DNA of 64,000 nt, taken from Scedosporium boydii (taxonomy: Eukaryota > Ascomycota > Sordariomycetes > Microascales > Microascaceae). Shown piece by piece: positions 11,487 to 21,755 of the stretch. The first letter of the stretch is position 1, and the number at the start of each line of letters is the position of its first letter. The notes under the pieces were generated by a model. That model saw only the letters and a program-made list of their open reading frames with translations, did not search any database and was not told where the DNA came from. The DNA is taken from positions 1 through 64,000 of the forward strand of contig NJFT01000164.1 of the NCBI GenBank assembly GCA_002221725.1, in the 5' to 3' direction. The translations under genes and the position numbers were made by a program.

Positions 11487-13033
11487 TTTTCTCGTCATAT
11501 TAGTCGTTCAATGCAAGCAGATCTGGTGTTGGAGTAGCTCGGGAATTTCTGCAATTTTACTGGTCACAGTTGGCAATAGATGGCTGAACAGAGCACTGGT
11601 TCGAGGGAGAAGGAAGAAGTCATCATCAGAACCAAGACAATACATTGTACGCATACTCATTTGATTGATGTTATGGAAGGTGGACCAGCAGTCTTACATA
11701 ACACCGACAGCAAGTTCAGATGGGATGGATGGAACGGCACACGCTACTTCTTGAAAGACGCTCACGGGTTTCTTGGCTGTTGGAGTTTTTTTTGCTTCTG
11801 GGATGGGCGTAATGGCGTCCATCGGAGCTCTGACGTACTGCCGGGCTGCAGCAATATGCCGGCGAGCCCGGCTGTGGGTTCTTGGCCTTTCTTCGCCTCT
11901 ACCGATTCGACGGGCAAGCGCTGATCAATCCAAGTGTCGCAATTGAGTTTTGCTTGCCAAGACTCATCCTACCCGTTCAAAAAGTTCCGTGTCCTCCCTG
12001 TTCCTGGACCGCTAAGGTACCAAGCTCGAACCGTTGAGTTAAGCATGTGGGGGATTGATGTCTGTGGCGCACTTGATGGCGCGGTATCCTGGTTCCCGAC
12101 AAGTCTAAGCCTCGAAGACAGAAGTTAGTGATTTGAATTTGTGGTGATGCGGCTCCCGGCCTGTGTAGTACACTACTTTATGGTTTACAGGGATCAGTAG
12201 CTCGTGTGTTGAGCGGTCGTCCAAGCCAAGGGAATGGAATATATCATTACGAAGCAGAGATCAATTGATTCCAAATTTCATTCAAACCCCATCATGACCT
12301 TGTCCAGTGAAGTGGTCGCGTGGTGGCGGACTCGCCGTGGATACCCGAATCAGGATCCTGGCGCAGGGAAATTCAGCCTCCACGTGATATCTTCAACAAG
12401 CTCTCGGTATGATGACCAGGCACCTCAGGACTGTGAAGGAGTGGGACGAAGTATTAGTTAGCGCCTTGCTGTTAGTGCCAAGCGCCGGGAACCGGGTTGG
12501 AGTGGATGCTGCGAAGTAGTGTATACTCCAATGCCATTGGGTGGTGTTGTACTGATGGACCCGATGCAGTGCCAGTAACACCTGGCGGGGCACTTGGCAA
12601 GGCAGCTTGGGCAAAGTCTACTACTCACCGAAGGACTACGACCCTCCAAGGACAACAAGTACAAGTAACTAAGCTCAATGTCTTGGCCACCCCCGGTCCG
12701 GTGTCTGGGGACAGGCTTGGGACAACCCCCAGGAAATGTCCGCCACTGCCCCTCGCTTTCCTCAATTCGAGCTGACCTGCAGCCCAGCGGGGACAACCAC
12801 ATAAGCGGATGAGGCTCAGCTCCATGTCGACTTCTACTTCTAGCTCATTCTCCAACCACAAACAAAACTCGCCTCTGTCCCCGGGCTGACGATTTTAATC
12901 GATTTCTTCCTTTTTTCGACTTTTCTTACACCCTTTTTCCTTTTCCTCCACCTCCCAACTCGCTCCGTGCCGATCTAGTCTTCCTACCCCGCAAAGAGAG
13001 AGAACGAGAAAAAAAACAAAAGCCTCGGTAATC
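11487..13033. other. Intergenic, NLR 3' side to metacaspase promoter
   Basis: No gene recognised. The last 150 bases before 13034 are rich in C/T tracts, as is common in fungal promoters and leaders, and probably belong to the metacaspase 5' UTR. Confidence 0.5.
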
Positions 13034-14633
13034 ATGTCTGGATATCCCGGCGCTCAATACGGGCGCGGCCAAGGAGGCTATGGTCAGCCTCCCCAAGGCT
13101 ACGGCTACCCGCAACAACAGCAGGGCTACTACCCCCCTCAGCAGCCTCCGCAGGGAGGTTACTATCAACAGCCGCCCCCGCAGCAGGGCGGATATTATCC
13201 TCCTCAACAGGGTTACGGACAACCGCAGCGGGGCTACCCGCCTTCCCCGCAGCCTCCCCAGCAGCAATATCAACAGGGCTACGGTGCGCGTAAGTTTCCC
13301 GGTCGCGGTCATACCGGTTTTTTGGTGGCCCCGGGTAGAGTTGTCATGCTAACCTAGATTTCTCGTCGATCGACTTGAACAGGACCTTCCGGACATTACC
13401 CCTCCCAGAGCAGCCGTGCCCCGCCTCCGCCCCCGAGCGGCATGCAACAATTCGGCCACGGCGCGCCCTCGAACTACGCCTACCAATACTCGAACTGCAC
13501 GGGAAAGAGGAAGGCACTTCTTATCGGAATCAACTACTTCCGCCAAAAGGGCGAGCTGAGGGGTTGCATCAACGACGTGCGGAACCTGTCCAACTTCTTG
13601 ATGACCAAACACCGCTTCAGAAGGGAGGACATGGTGATTCTTACCGACGACCAGCCCGATCCTAGGAGTCAGCCGACGAGGCAAAATATTTTGAGGGCGA
13701 TGGCTTGGTTGGTGAACGGCGCGCAGCCGAATGACTCGTTATTCTTCCACTATTCTGGTATGTTCCCCTCTCATTGAGATTCTTGTCCCGGGATGCCCGG
13801 AGGGTCGCGGAAAAACTCGCAACTGACTCTGTACACTTGCCAGGCCACGGTGGTCAAACCCGCGACCTCGACGGCGACGAAGACGACGGCTACGACGAAG
13901 TCATCTACCCCGTCGACTACAAATCCGCCGGCCACATTGTCGACGACCAGATCCACGACATCCTCGTCAAACCCCTGAAACCAGGCGTCAGGTTAACAGC
14001 CATTTTCGACTCTTGCCACTCGGGCTCGGCGATGGATCTCCCGTACATCTACTCGACGAAGGGCATGCTCAAGGAGCCCAACCTTGCCAAGGATGCCGGC
14101 ATGGGTCTCCTGAGCGCAGTCTCGGCGTACGCCAAGGGTGATATTGGCGGTGTTGCTAGCTCCATTTTCCAGTTTGCCAAGAAGGCTACGACGGGAGATG
14201 ACGCGTACAATAAAACCCTGCGCACGAAAACTTCGCCTGCGGATGTTATTATGTGGTCCGGGAGCAAGGACAGTCAGACATCGTAAGTGTTGTGCTCCGG
14301 GACTTCCCGCGTCCTGGTTCTTTTGCAATTGGTGAGTGGAATTGAGAGGCTGACGGAAAATTAGTGCCGATGCGACGATCAATTCTCAGGCTACGGGTGC
14401 CATGTCGTGGGCCTTTATGACGGCGCTCGACAAGAAACCTCACCAGAGTTATGTGGAGTTGCTCAACTCTATACGAGACTTGCTGGAAGCAAAGTACTCT
14501 CAGCGCCCCCAGCTGTCTGCTAGTCATCCAATTGGTGGGTTTACGCTTTTTCATGTTCCAAAATATGTAAAGTTGATAATGTTTGCTAATGCACGCAATC
14601 TCTCTAGACACGAATCTTCTCTTCATTATATAG
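13034..14633 (+). CDS. MCA1: Type I metacaspase
   Basis: Cysteine protease of the caspase-like fold that cleaves after Arg/Lys. In fungi it works in ageing, protein-aggregate clearance and cell death (yeast Mca1, Aspergillus CasA). Five exons: 13034-13289, 13383-13757, 13844-14282, 14365-14534, 14608-14633; they join in frame to 421 residues. The first ~110 residues are a prion-like Q/P/G/Y-rich head ([15 protein letters not shown] and similar). The p20 part begins [12 protein letters not shown]. The catalytic dyad is His212 in SGHGG, rebuilt across the second intron, and Cys268 in DSCHSG. An acidic loop [16 protein letters not shown] follows the His. The last exon is 26 bases and encodes only DTNLLFII, a C-terminus typical of the family. 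Every intron has GT/AG ends and a plausible branch site. Confidence 0.95.
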
Positions 14634-15209
14634 CGGGACCACCCGAAGTCAATTCAGGGAATTGCGATACTGGTTAAAATAATGAGGGTCCCGATCGGGC
14701 AGATATGTCTGATGGCCTGGTAGCCACATGTTTACTTCCCCTTCATTTGGTCTGTTCCTGTTTTGGGCGGGTACTTTTTGTGTCACCATCAAGTTTGATT
14801 CGGATGGATTTGTTGCTGTATTTTTTCCAGTGTTTTTAGCGATATTGATGACCTTTTCTTCTTTTCACTCATTCTTTTGCATTTCTTGTAATTGTTGCTC
14901 TCCAGGTTCCTGATTTGTTTCGCCGATGGAGCATTCCTAGAAGCAAGCGCCTGGGATCTCATAATGATGGCGGGTGTTTTTACTCTTTCTCGCAGCAAAG
15001 CATGGAGGTTACTCAAGTTTGGACATGGAATCATGTTAGCCATTCCCGCAGTCGATATCATATAAACTACATATCCTACAGATATATATTCCTAAACAGA
15101 GGGTATCAATATTCCAACTCCAAAGCAAAACCCCAACCTCTTGCAAGCCAATCCTCCTCTGCCCATCCAAACATCTGCTCATAAACACCCCGTCACTTCA
15201 AAACTAACC
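14634..15209. other. Convergent intergenic region
   Basis: Lies between the 3' ends of the metacaspase and a membrane-protein gene. T-rich; likely 3' UTRs. Nothing else seen. Confidence 0.5.
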
Positions 15210-16181
15210 CTATAATCTCGCCTTCTCTGCCTCCGATGAAGAATACCCCATCCCCTCCCTCGCAGCATTCAAAAACGTCCCCAAGAACACAAGCCCCGTC
15301 GCCGCCCAAACCCCCCACTGTCCCACCGACGCCATCGGCTCCGACTCCGGCACATCAGGCCGCATCTTAAACAGATACGTCTCCGTCCTCTGAATAACGA
15401 TGACGCTCATCGCAGGCACCGCGCCCATCAGCAGGCCCCGGAAAAACGCCGCCAGCTTCGCGAAATTCAGGATGCTCGGCTTCGGCTGGATGATGTCGGT
15501 CGACGCGTGAAAATTCGTCGGCGTCGATTCCAGGTCGATGGTTTTCGCGCTCTTGACGAGGTCGCCTGCGGGGCCTTTGGCGGAGATGAAGGCGATTGTT
15601 AAGGCTGCGAAGACTAGGCCCGGGATGCCCACGAAGCGCAAGATGTCTGCGATTTTTGTTCCCATGACGCCCATCCCGGCAATTTTCCCGTCCTCGAACT
15701 CGCCGAAAATAGAATCCCGAGGCATAACCACCCCTTTACACCCTTGCTGCCCCGTAAGAAACCTCTCGGCATGCGCCCCCATCTCCTTCACCCCCACAAA
15801 AGCCACCGCGGTGGTGACAGCGACGGCAACGCACCACCCCTTCACGAGAAACCTCGCGCCCGAAGCGCTAGCCGTCCTTGACACCATGAGCAACCACACG
15901 GCGACGAGACATGCGAGGGCCAGCATTTCCAACGTGACGACCAGCTCGAGCGGGAGGGCGTGGCCCCCATCCGAACCATTGCTGCGACGGAGGTGGGAGA
16001 GGTGGACTATAGCGTCGACGGCGAAGATGGCGGTTTTGGTCGTGAAGCCGGCGAGGGCGGCGCGGAAGAGCCAGCCCTTTGGGAGGGGGATGATGAGGGA
16101 GAGGACCATGAGGTAGAGGTGGATGCGGGGGAGGAAGGTGTATGGGGAGGAGAGGGGGGTGGTGCAGATGTTGTCGGCCAT
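15210..16181 (-). CDS. Multi-pass integral membrane protein of unknown function
   Basis: Single-exon gene of 323 residues, starting MADNICTTPL. I count about seven hydrophobic segments, near residues 17-36, 44-60, 78-100, 113-133, 182-203, 245-265 and 287-307. Between the fourth and fifth lies a loop with two Cys or charged patches (GQQGCKGVVMPRD). The C-terminal tail is short and charged (SSSEAEKARL). I do not recognise a named family. A signal peptide is not obvious, so the first segment is probably a signal anchor. It faces the metacaspase tail to tail and is not linked to its neighbours by any sequence evidence. The intact frame and the clear membrane pattern support a real gene. Confidence 0.75.
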   Translation of the reverse strand: MADNICTTPLSSPYTFLPRIHLYLMVLSLIIPLPKGWLFRAALAGFTTKTAIFAVDAIVHLSHLRRSNGSDGGHALPLELVVTLEMLALACLVAVWLLMVSRTASASGARFLVKGWCVAVAVTTAVAFVGVKEMGAHAERFLTGQQGCKGVVMPRDSIFGEFEDGKIAGMGVMGTKIADILRFVGIPGLVFAALTIAFISAKGPAGDLVKSAKTIDLESTPTNFHASTDIIQPKPSILNFAKLAAFFRGLLMGAVPAMSVIVIQRTETYLFKMRPDVPESEPMASVGQWGVWAATGLVFLGTFLNAAREGMGYSSSEAEKARL

Positions 16182-17182
16182 GATTTTGGTGTTTCTCGTC
16201 TTTTGTCGGCTCGTTGTTGTCGGTCAATGGTATGGAGGATAAAAGTCGAAAGAGATGCGAGTAACACGATGCTATAAATGAGATGCGCACCACATCATCG
16301 ATAGCACCCGCTTTGTTTTTTCTACTTCATAGCGGGTTTTGGGGGATTGTTTTTCAGCTCCGTGGTCTAGGCTGCTGCCAAGCAATATCGTGGGCGAGTC
16401 GACGGCTTGAGAACGCAGGGATGTTCATGCAGGCAATGCAGATGTGGTGCCAGCGCGGCTAGGGCGAAGGCGCAGCATTTTGCTCGGAAGGAGTTCCGCA
16501 TTGGCTTTTGCGCTTGGTTTTCGGCTTCATTTTCTGATGATCTTAGTTTATTTGTATTTCTTCATCTTGATGCTCCAAATGAGATGACCTTGCGAAATAT
16601 CGCGTATCTACGAGGTGCCAGATCGACGAGCTTCATTCAAGAAAACAAACCCGAGGAAGAACGAAAGTGTAAATCTAATAATAAAATCATATGATAAATA
16701 TTGCCTACTCATAGAAGCTCTGATATACAGTTAGGACAAAAAAAAAATCAAAAGCAAAAACAAAAAGCTCGCTCGCGGGTCGCTCCCAGGATCGAATCCC
16801 GATTGCTTCCCACGAGCTACGAAAATCTGAGATTTTCTAACCTTCTGAGCGCTCCAATGACCACTTGGCCACTGGTCGTGGTCTTTCCACTTGAGCTACT
16901 CGGTTGGAAATTCCTTCGGTGGATTCGCATATAAAGTTATTACGGGGATCTGGTTTGAGGTGGATGAGGGAAAGAGCGGGTGGATGCGAGCACCTTCCTT
17001 GGAGATAGACCAGCATGGAAGTTGAAGACTTGCTTGGGGCTTCATCGCTTCTGCTTTCTCTGAGAAGCGGAACAAGTCACATCACTGGTAATGGAAGTGA
17101 ACTTAACACAAAATGTACTTTTACTCTATACTGGTAGTTATACAGTTTAGGGAGATCTAGGTTTCCGCCGCAAACACCCCTT
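16182..17182. other. Intergenic region with a tRNA-like element
   Basis: No protein gene. A minus-strand Pol III-like element occupies about 16768-16882 (separate entry). The rest is the promoter side of the membrane-protein gene and the 3' side of the alpha/beta-hydrolase gene. Confidence 0.5.
16768..16882 (-). pseudogene. tRNA-like sequence, probably a decayed tRNA or SINE
   Basis: Read on the minus strand it has an A-box-like TGGCCAAGTGG (16862-16872) and, about 70 bases on, a B-box-like GGGATTCGATCC (16800-16789). A TTTTT run follows about 20 bases later, which would serve as a Pol III terminator. Between the boxes is a perfect hairpin GAAAATC-TGA-GATTTTC (16821-16837). I could not fold a complete cloverleaf: the best acceptor pairing (GGTCATT with AGCGACC) has a mismatch and the anticodon arm does not close. 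It is therefore more likely a pseudogene or SINE-like copy than a working tRNA. Confidence 0.35.
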
Positions 17183-18748
17183 CTACTCGGCACAACAGTA
17201 CGCTCTAATGACAGCCAGGACCTTCTCCCGATCCTCCGGTGAGTCAAACACCTGGGCATGATCCAACTCAGGAAACAAAGTAACCTCGATTTTTCCCCCT
17301 TCAGCAACGACGACGCACCCATCCTCCTCCCCCGGAACGCGTCCCTCCTCCTCAGCCTCGAGGTACCTATGAACCGCCGGCGCTGAAACGATAAGGTCCC
17401 TCCCAGCAAGGAAAACAGCCACCTTCCTCCAGACTTTCTCGGACACACCATTTCCATTCTCCTCGCCATCTCTCCCGTTCCTCTCAAGGAGATCCTCCTT
17501 CCACACAATACTATCCCTCCAAAAAAAGTGTCTGCCCAGAACATACGCCACTCCGGGATCCATACTAGCAAAATACCACAACTGCCACTGCCCCGCCGTC
17601 CTCGGCATCCTCCTCGTGAAATTATACGCCACATGCGGCTGATGCAACAACAAACTCACGGGATCGACAAGCACGAGCGAGGCGATGCGCGGCGCCAGCT
17701 CGGGGGAGCGGAGCATCTGTGTCGTGAGTACGGTGCCGTACGAATGCGCGACGAGGACGAATTCGTCGACGCCGTGACGGGAGAGGATTTTGGAGACTTG
17801 ACGGGCGAATTCCTGGCTAGCGAGGGGTTCGTCGAAGGCGAGGCGGAAGGAGATGGGGAGGATTTCGATGGCGAGGATGCCGATTTGGTCGTCGTGGTCC
17901 TTGGTCGAGGAGTTCAGTTCGGAGAGGAATTGGATGTAGGTCCAGAGGCCGATGCCGATGCCGTGGAGGAAGACGATGGGGAGTTTGTTGGGGGCTTTGT
18001 GCGGGCGGTACCAGTAGCTTAGGTCGGCGGCTACGGAGCGCTCGGCGGGGAGGACGAGGTGAGAGATCCGCGGGGGGAAGACGCGGAGGCTCTTTCTCAG
18101 GCTTTGGGAGTAGTGGCGGAATCCCTGGAGGTAAAACACAGCATGCGCCGCCGTGTCAACCAAAAAGATGACGAGGTACCACGTCAAGCTGCGATACCGA
18201 CACTCCACCCCATCAATCGTAAGCCTCAAACACTCCGCAACCCCCCTCCCCGGCTCCAGCTTCCTCCCCAGCTTCTCCTCCACCCTCGTCATGTACTCCT
18301 CCAACTCCCCAAGTACCTCATCATCCTCCTCACACTCCTTCAAATCCCGGTCAAAAAATCCCCAGAGGAGAAACTCCCTCATATTCTCCCGGCGCACCTC
18401 GGAAGGGTCGGCGCCGAGGAACCAGAGGCGGAGGTAGGCGTCGACGTCGGAGACGTGGCTGAAGCATTTTTCGAAGAGGGCGCGGCGGTTGGCGCGGGTT
18501 CCTGGGGGTGGGTGCTTGGCTGCTTTGAGGAGGCGGGCGACGTATGTGCGGTAGAGGGTTAGGGCGAAGATGGTTTCTAGGATGAGGAGGGTGGACGTGA
18601 GGCGGAATAAAAGTGAGGATGAGGCGGAGGGCCAGCCGTGGTGGAGGGTGAGGAATACGAGGGCGGAGGCATAGAGGAGGGGGGTGTATTGGAAGAATAG
18701 GATAAAGATGTGGATTAGGACATACTCCTGAAAGGATGAGTTTATCAT
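17183..18748 (-). CDS. Membrane-anchored alpha/beta hydrolase
   Basis: Single-exon protein of 521 residues. The N-terminal half has hydrophobic spans near residues 9-35, 44-66 and 188-210. The catalytic domain starts about residue 255 with the oxyanion-strand signature IVFLHGIGIG. The triad is visible: Ser336 in AHSYGTV, Asp451 in AGRDLIV and His497 in ELDHAQVF. Such proteins are serine esterases, lipases or thioesterases; the substrate is unknown. The membrane anchors suggest action on lipids at an internal membrane. A Glu/Asp-rich segment around residues 138-150 (ECEEDDEVLGELEEY) lies before the hydrolase domain. Alternative names could be AB hydrolase-1 family protein or lysophospholipase-like; nothing in the sequence narrows this further. 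Confidence 0.88.
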   Translation of the reverse strand: MINSSFQEYVLIHIFILFFQYTPLLYASALVFLTLHHGWPSASSSLLFRLTSTLLILETIFALTLYRTYVARLLKAAKHPPPGTRANRRALFEKCFSHVSDVDAYLRLWFLGADPSEVRRENMREFLLWGFFDRDLKECEEDDEVLGELEEYMTRVEEKLGRKLEPGRGVAECLRLTIDGVECRYRSLTWYLVIFLVDTAAHAVFYLQGFRHYSQSLRKSLRVFPPRISHLVLPAERSVAADLSYWYRPHKAPNKLPIVFLHGIGIGLWTYIQFLSELNSSTKDHDDQIGILAIEILPISFRLAFDEPLASQEFARQVSKILSRHGVDEFVLVAHSYGTVLTTQMLRSPELAPRIASLVLVDPVSLLLHQPHVAYNFTRRMPRTAGQWQLWYFASMDPGVAYVLGRHFFWRDSIVWKEDLLERNGRDGEENGNGVSEKVWRKVAVFLAGRDLIVSAPAVHRYLEAEEEGRVPGEEDGCVVVAEGGKIEVTLFPELDHAQVFDSPEDREKVLAVIRAYCCAE

Positions 18749-19417
18749 GGTTCAGGAGGAAAATGTTTTGGCTCTAGGAGACGGATGTATGAGCTCAGGA
18801 TGAGAATGAGTGAAGCATTGGTTAATAGGTGAGGTGTATATACACGAAGAGGAAATAAGGGATATACTGGGCATCAAGCCGGAGAGGGATGGATCATGGT
18901 ATATGTCCGTCACCAAGAGTATGAGAGTTAAGTCTTAGGTCGGAATTGCGTTGCCGGATGGAGATGGGCGCCGTTTTCATGTTGGGCAGGAGCACCTCTT
19001 GCGGTGTAAATGACGACGACGAAGACGACGCCAACTAGTGATCCAGATTGTTGGCTCAATTGTACCTTGTACCTTGTCGACCTTCGGAGCTTAGATAATC
19101 GCTCAAGACCAAAGAAGCAAGGTACATCAGTGACATGTCCCGGTACTACCTCTCGGAATCCGACATGGTTGATCAATGGATCATTTCTATCTTCGCCAGA
19201 GACACTGCCAGTTCCTTATCTTGCTCAATGTTTCAGGAAGAGATTTACAAAACTTCCGTCTGCCAGTCAGTTCGAGCACGAGGTGCCAGGTGTAAAATCC
19301 CGTGGCCGAGAGGCGCAAACTTTAAGAATATTCAGGTTCCCGGTCCAAGGTTCTGCCGGGACCCGACGCTACTTGTAAAGTTGTAGCCGCTGGTTGTGCC
19401 ATCGAACAAGAACCCAA
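18749..19417. other. Intergenic region upstream of the initiator tRNA
   Basis: Short open frames on both strands have no recognisable features. I see no gene. Confidence 0.45.
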
Positions 19418-19489
19418 AGCATTGTAGCTCAGGGGTAGAGCACTGGGCTCATAACCCAGGGGACCTAGGATCGAAACCTAGCAATGCTA
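19418..19489 (+). tRNA. Initiator tRNA-Met (CAT)
   Basis: A 72-base cloverleaf closes completely. The acceptor pairs AGCATTG with CAATGCT, then discriminator A. The D stem is GCTC/GAGC, the anticodon arm is CTGGG-CTCATAA-CCCAG, and the T stem is CTAGG/CCTAG. It is the eukaryotic initiator and not the elongator: it has the A1:U72 end pair, three G:C pairs at the bottom of the anticodon stem, and ATCGAAA in the T loop in place of the normal TTCGA. There is no intron and CCA is not encoded. A T-run terminator follows 8 bases later. Confidence 0.96.
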
Positions 19490-19497
19490 CACATAAA

Positions 19498-19504
19498 TTT
19501 TTTT
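19498..19504 (+). terminator. Pol III terminator of the initiator tRNA
   Basis: Run of seven T beginning 9 bases after the tRNA 3' end, the standard RNA polymerase III stop. A second longer T run follows near 19511. Confidence 0.8.
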
Positions 19505-19663
19505 CTGTATCTTTTTTTTTGTTGTACTCTTCGTTTTTTTCTCTCTTTTTGTACTTAATATTGATACCCTTTATTTATTTATCAGTCTACTGCATCAATT
19601 CGTAATCATTGGCATTTGATCTCCCTTCTTTTTTCTCTTCTTTTTCCTTTTCTTTTTCCTTCT

Positions 19664-20798
19664 TTAATCCACCTCATTCAGACTAGTCTCAGCCAGCTTC
19701 TTATCAACCAACGCCAACTCCGGCAACGGTTTCTGCTCCTCCCCCTCATCGTCGCTGCTCGACGGACTCGTGGGTCTCGCAATCGCCGCCCTGCTCTTGG
19801 CTTCCTCCTCCGAGACCTTGAGTGTCCCGTCTTCGTTGACGTCTTCTTTGAGGTACAGTGAGAACATGACGACGAGATAGGTCTCCTTTGTCTGCTTGTT
19901 ACGTAGGACGTATCTAAGGCCGAGGGTGTAAGTTACTGTAGACTGAACCACACCAAAGAATGTAAAACATGGACTAGGAAAAGAAAGAGAAACCCCGGCG
20001 AAAAGAAGAAGAGAAGGAAAAGGAGAGAAGGGATTCAGAAACTCACCTCAGACCCTGCCCATCCCAATACCTCAAAATCGACAACCTAAACCCCGGCAAC
20101 CTCAACGCAAACCTCTCGAAATCCAAATACGGATTAAAGAAATCCAACCCATACGTCCTCCCAAACTCCCATACCCAAGCCTGCTTATTCTCCGCCTTCA
20201 GAGCCCACTTCATCCTCTCCTTCCCCGTCCCCGGCGCACCCACCTCCTCCCTCCCCTTCAACCCGCCCTTCTCATCCCCACCTTCCTCGAACACCAAACC
20301 TCCCTTTTCCGCGTCCTCGCTTCCGCGGCCGCAGTAGATCGTGTTAAAAGAACTCAACGCCGGTCCGAATAAATACGGCGCGTCGGCGTACGCATCCCCG
20401 TCGAGACCTGGATCGATCAACCACTTGACGATATTCAGCGCCGTCTGGAACCCCGGAGGCAAATGGTCGCGAATCGGATGATCAAAGTCATTTCCAAACT
20501 GCAAATCTTCCCCCGAGATCCCCCGCTCCGAGGAACCCTCCGGCTTCTTCGGCGTGAACCGCAAACAGATGCTGTACTGGTCGTTATTCGCCTTATGCGG
20601 CTCCGTAGAGAAATACGACGAAGTCTTGTCCGACCCCCTAGGGAGCCCGCCGTAGTTTTGGATCCGCACGTTGAGCTCGACGTCCGCTAGCTCCGAGCTG
20701 ATCTTGACGGTAGAGGCGTCGTTGACGGGCACAGAGACGTGGCCCGCCGTGTCGTAGCCCGGTCCGGCTGTTACTTTGAGTATGTACTTGTCTGCCAT
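19664..20798 (-). CDS. DUF1769 / UPF0590 family protein
   Basis: Two exons, 20798-20047 and 19913-19664, join in frame to 333 residues. I chose the start MADKYILKVTAGPGYD at 20798 because family members begin with this strand; the longer frame upstream (to 20924) is hydrophobic leader-like sequence without conservation. Family hallmarks are the early segment YFSTEPHK and the C-terminal block GLDFFNPYLDFERFALRLPG followed by LRYWDGQGLRYVLRN, which spans the splice junction. The tail is acidic and Ser-rich (SPSSSDDEGEEQKPLPE). The family is conserved across ascomycetes (for example the S. pombe UPF0590 proteins) but its biochemical role is unknown; it lacks signal or membrane segments, so it is probably cytosolic. 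Confidence 0.88.
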
Positions 20799-21755
20799 GA
20801 TGTTTTTTGTAGTTCCGAATTTCCCTATAAAGGGAATTGAGAAGAACATGAAAGAAAAGAGATACGGGGGAAAAGGAGGGAAATATAGAGTTTGGGGGTG
20901 TCGAAAAGGTTTCAGGGCGAACAAAGTTCAGGGGGAAGAATAGCTTTGTAGGTAAATATAGTATTGCTCGACGAACTTGAAAGTACCTGATTTGGTGAGA
21001 ATTGGCCCGAGGATAGTAGGCGGTGTACATGGAAATCCACACTCCGACATGCTCCGCGAATTTTTGCCAGTTTGCTTCCAATGGCTTTTTTGACTGGCAT
21101 GATATCATGGCTACAATTTGTCGTTCGACGCCATCTTCACCGCTTTGCACGCACTGCATGCCAGCAATGCCTTCATCCCATCAACTGGCCAGAATATCAC
21201 CAAGTCGAACAATAGAATGCACAGGCACAGATCCGATACTGGATACTTTTTTTATAGGAAAAGAAAAAGCTTTGGTTTGTCAAAGTGAAGTGTATTAACC
21301 GAGGAATGAGGACATGGGCATGTCTCGATCTTCTGAGACACCTTCGGAAAAGGCCCTGATTGCCCATCACCTCTGCGGAGTGTGTGTACGTGAATAAACG
21401 TCATGATATCCGTATCCGCGCCATTTGAAAGGTGTATCTAACCCTGTTCCATTTATGCATTGGGTATCCCGTCGTCATATCGTGCAGATGAGTGTACTTG
21501 CATTCTAAAGCGTCATGGTTCCCGGGCCTGGTAGGTAAAGCAGAAGGGAACGTGGAGAATCGAGAAAGGAAGAAGAGGAAGGGAGCAAAAGAAGAGAGGG
21601 GGATAAAATGAAACGTAGGGAGAGAGAGACCGAGAAAAACAAAACCCGGTAAAATACGTAGGAAGGTGCGTGGTCGTAGGAATGGAGAGAAATAAAAATC
21701 AGAAGAGGTATGCGGCCTCTCAAATCCATGCGTCTGCCTGCAATGTAAGTCGTAT
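20799..21755. other. Intergenic region
   Basis: Promoter side of the DUF1769 gene and 3' side of the F-box gene. No gene or structured element seen. Confidence 0.5.
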
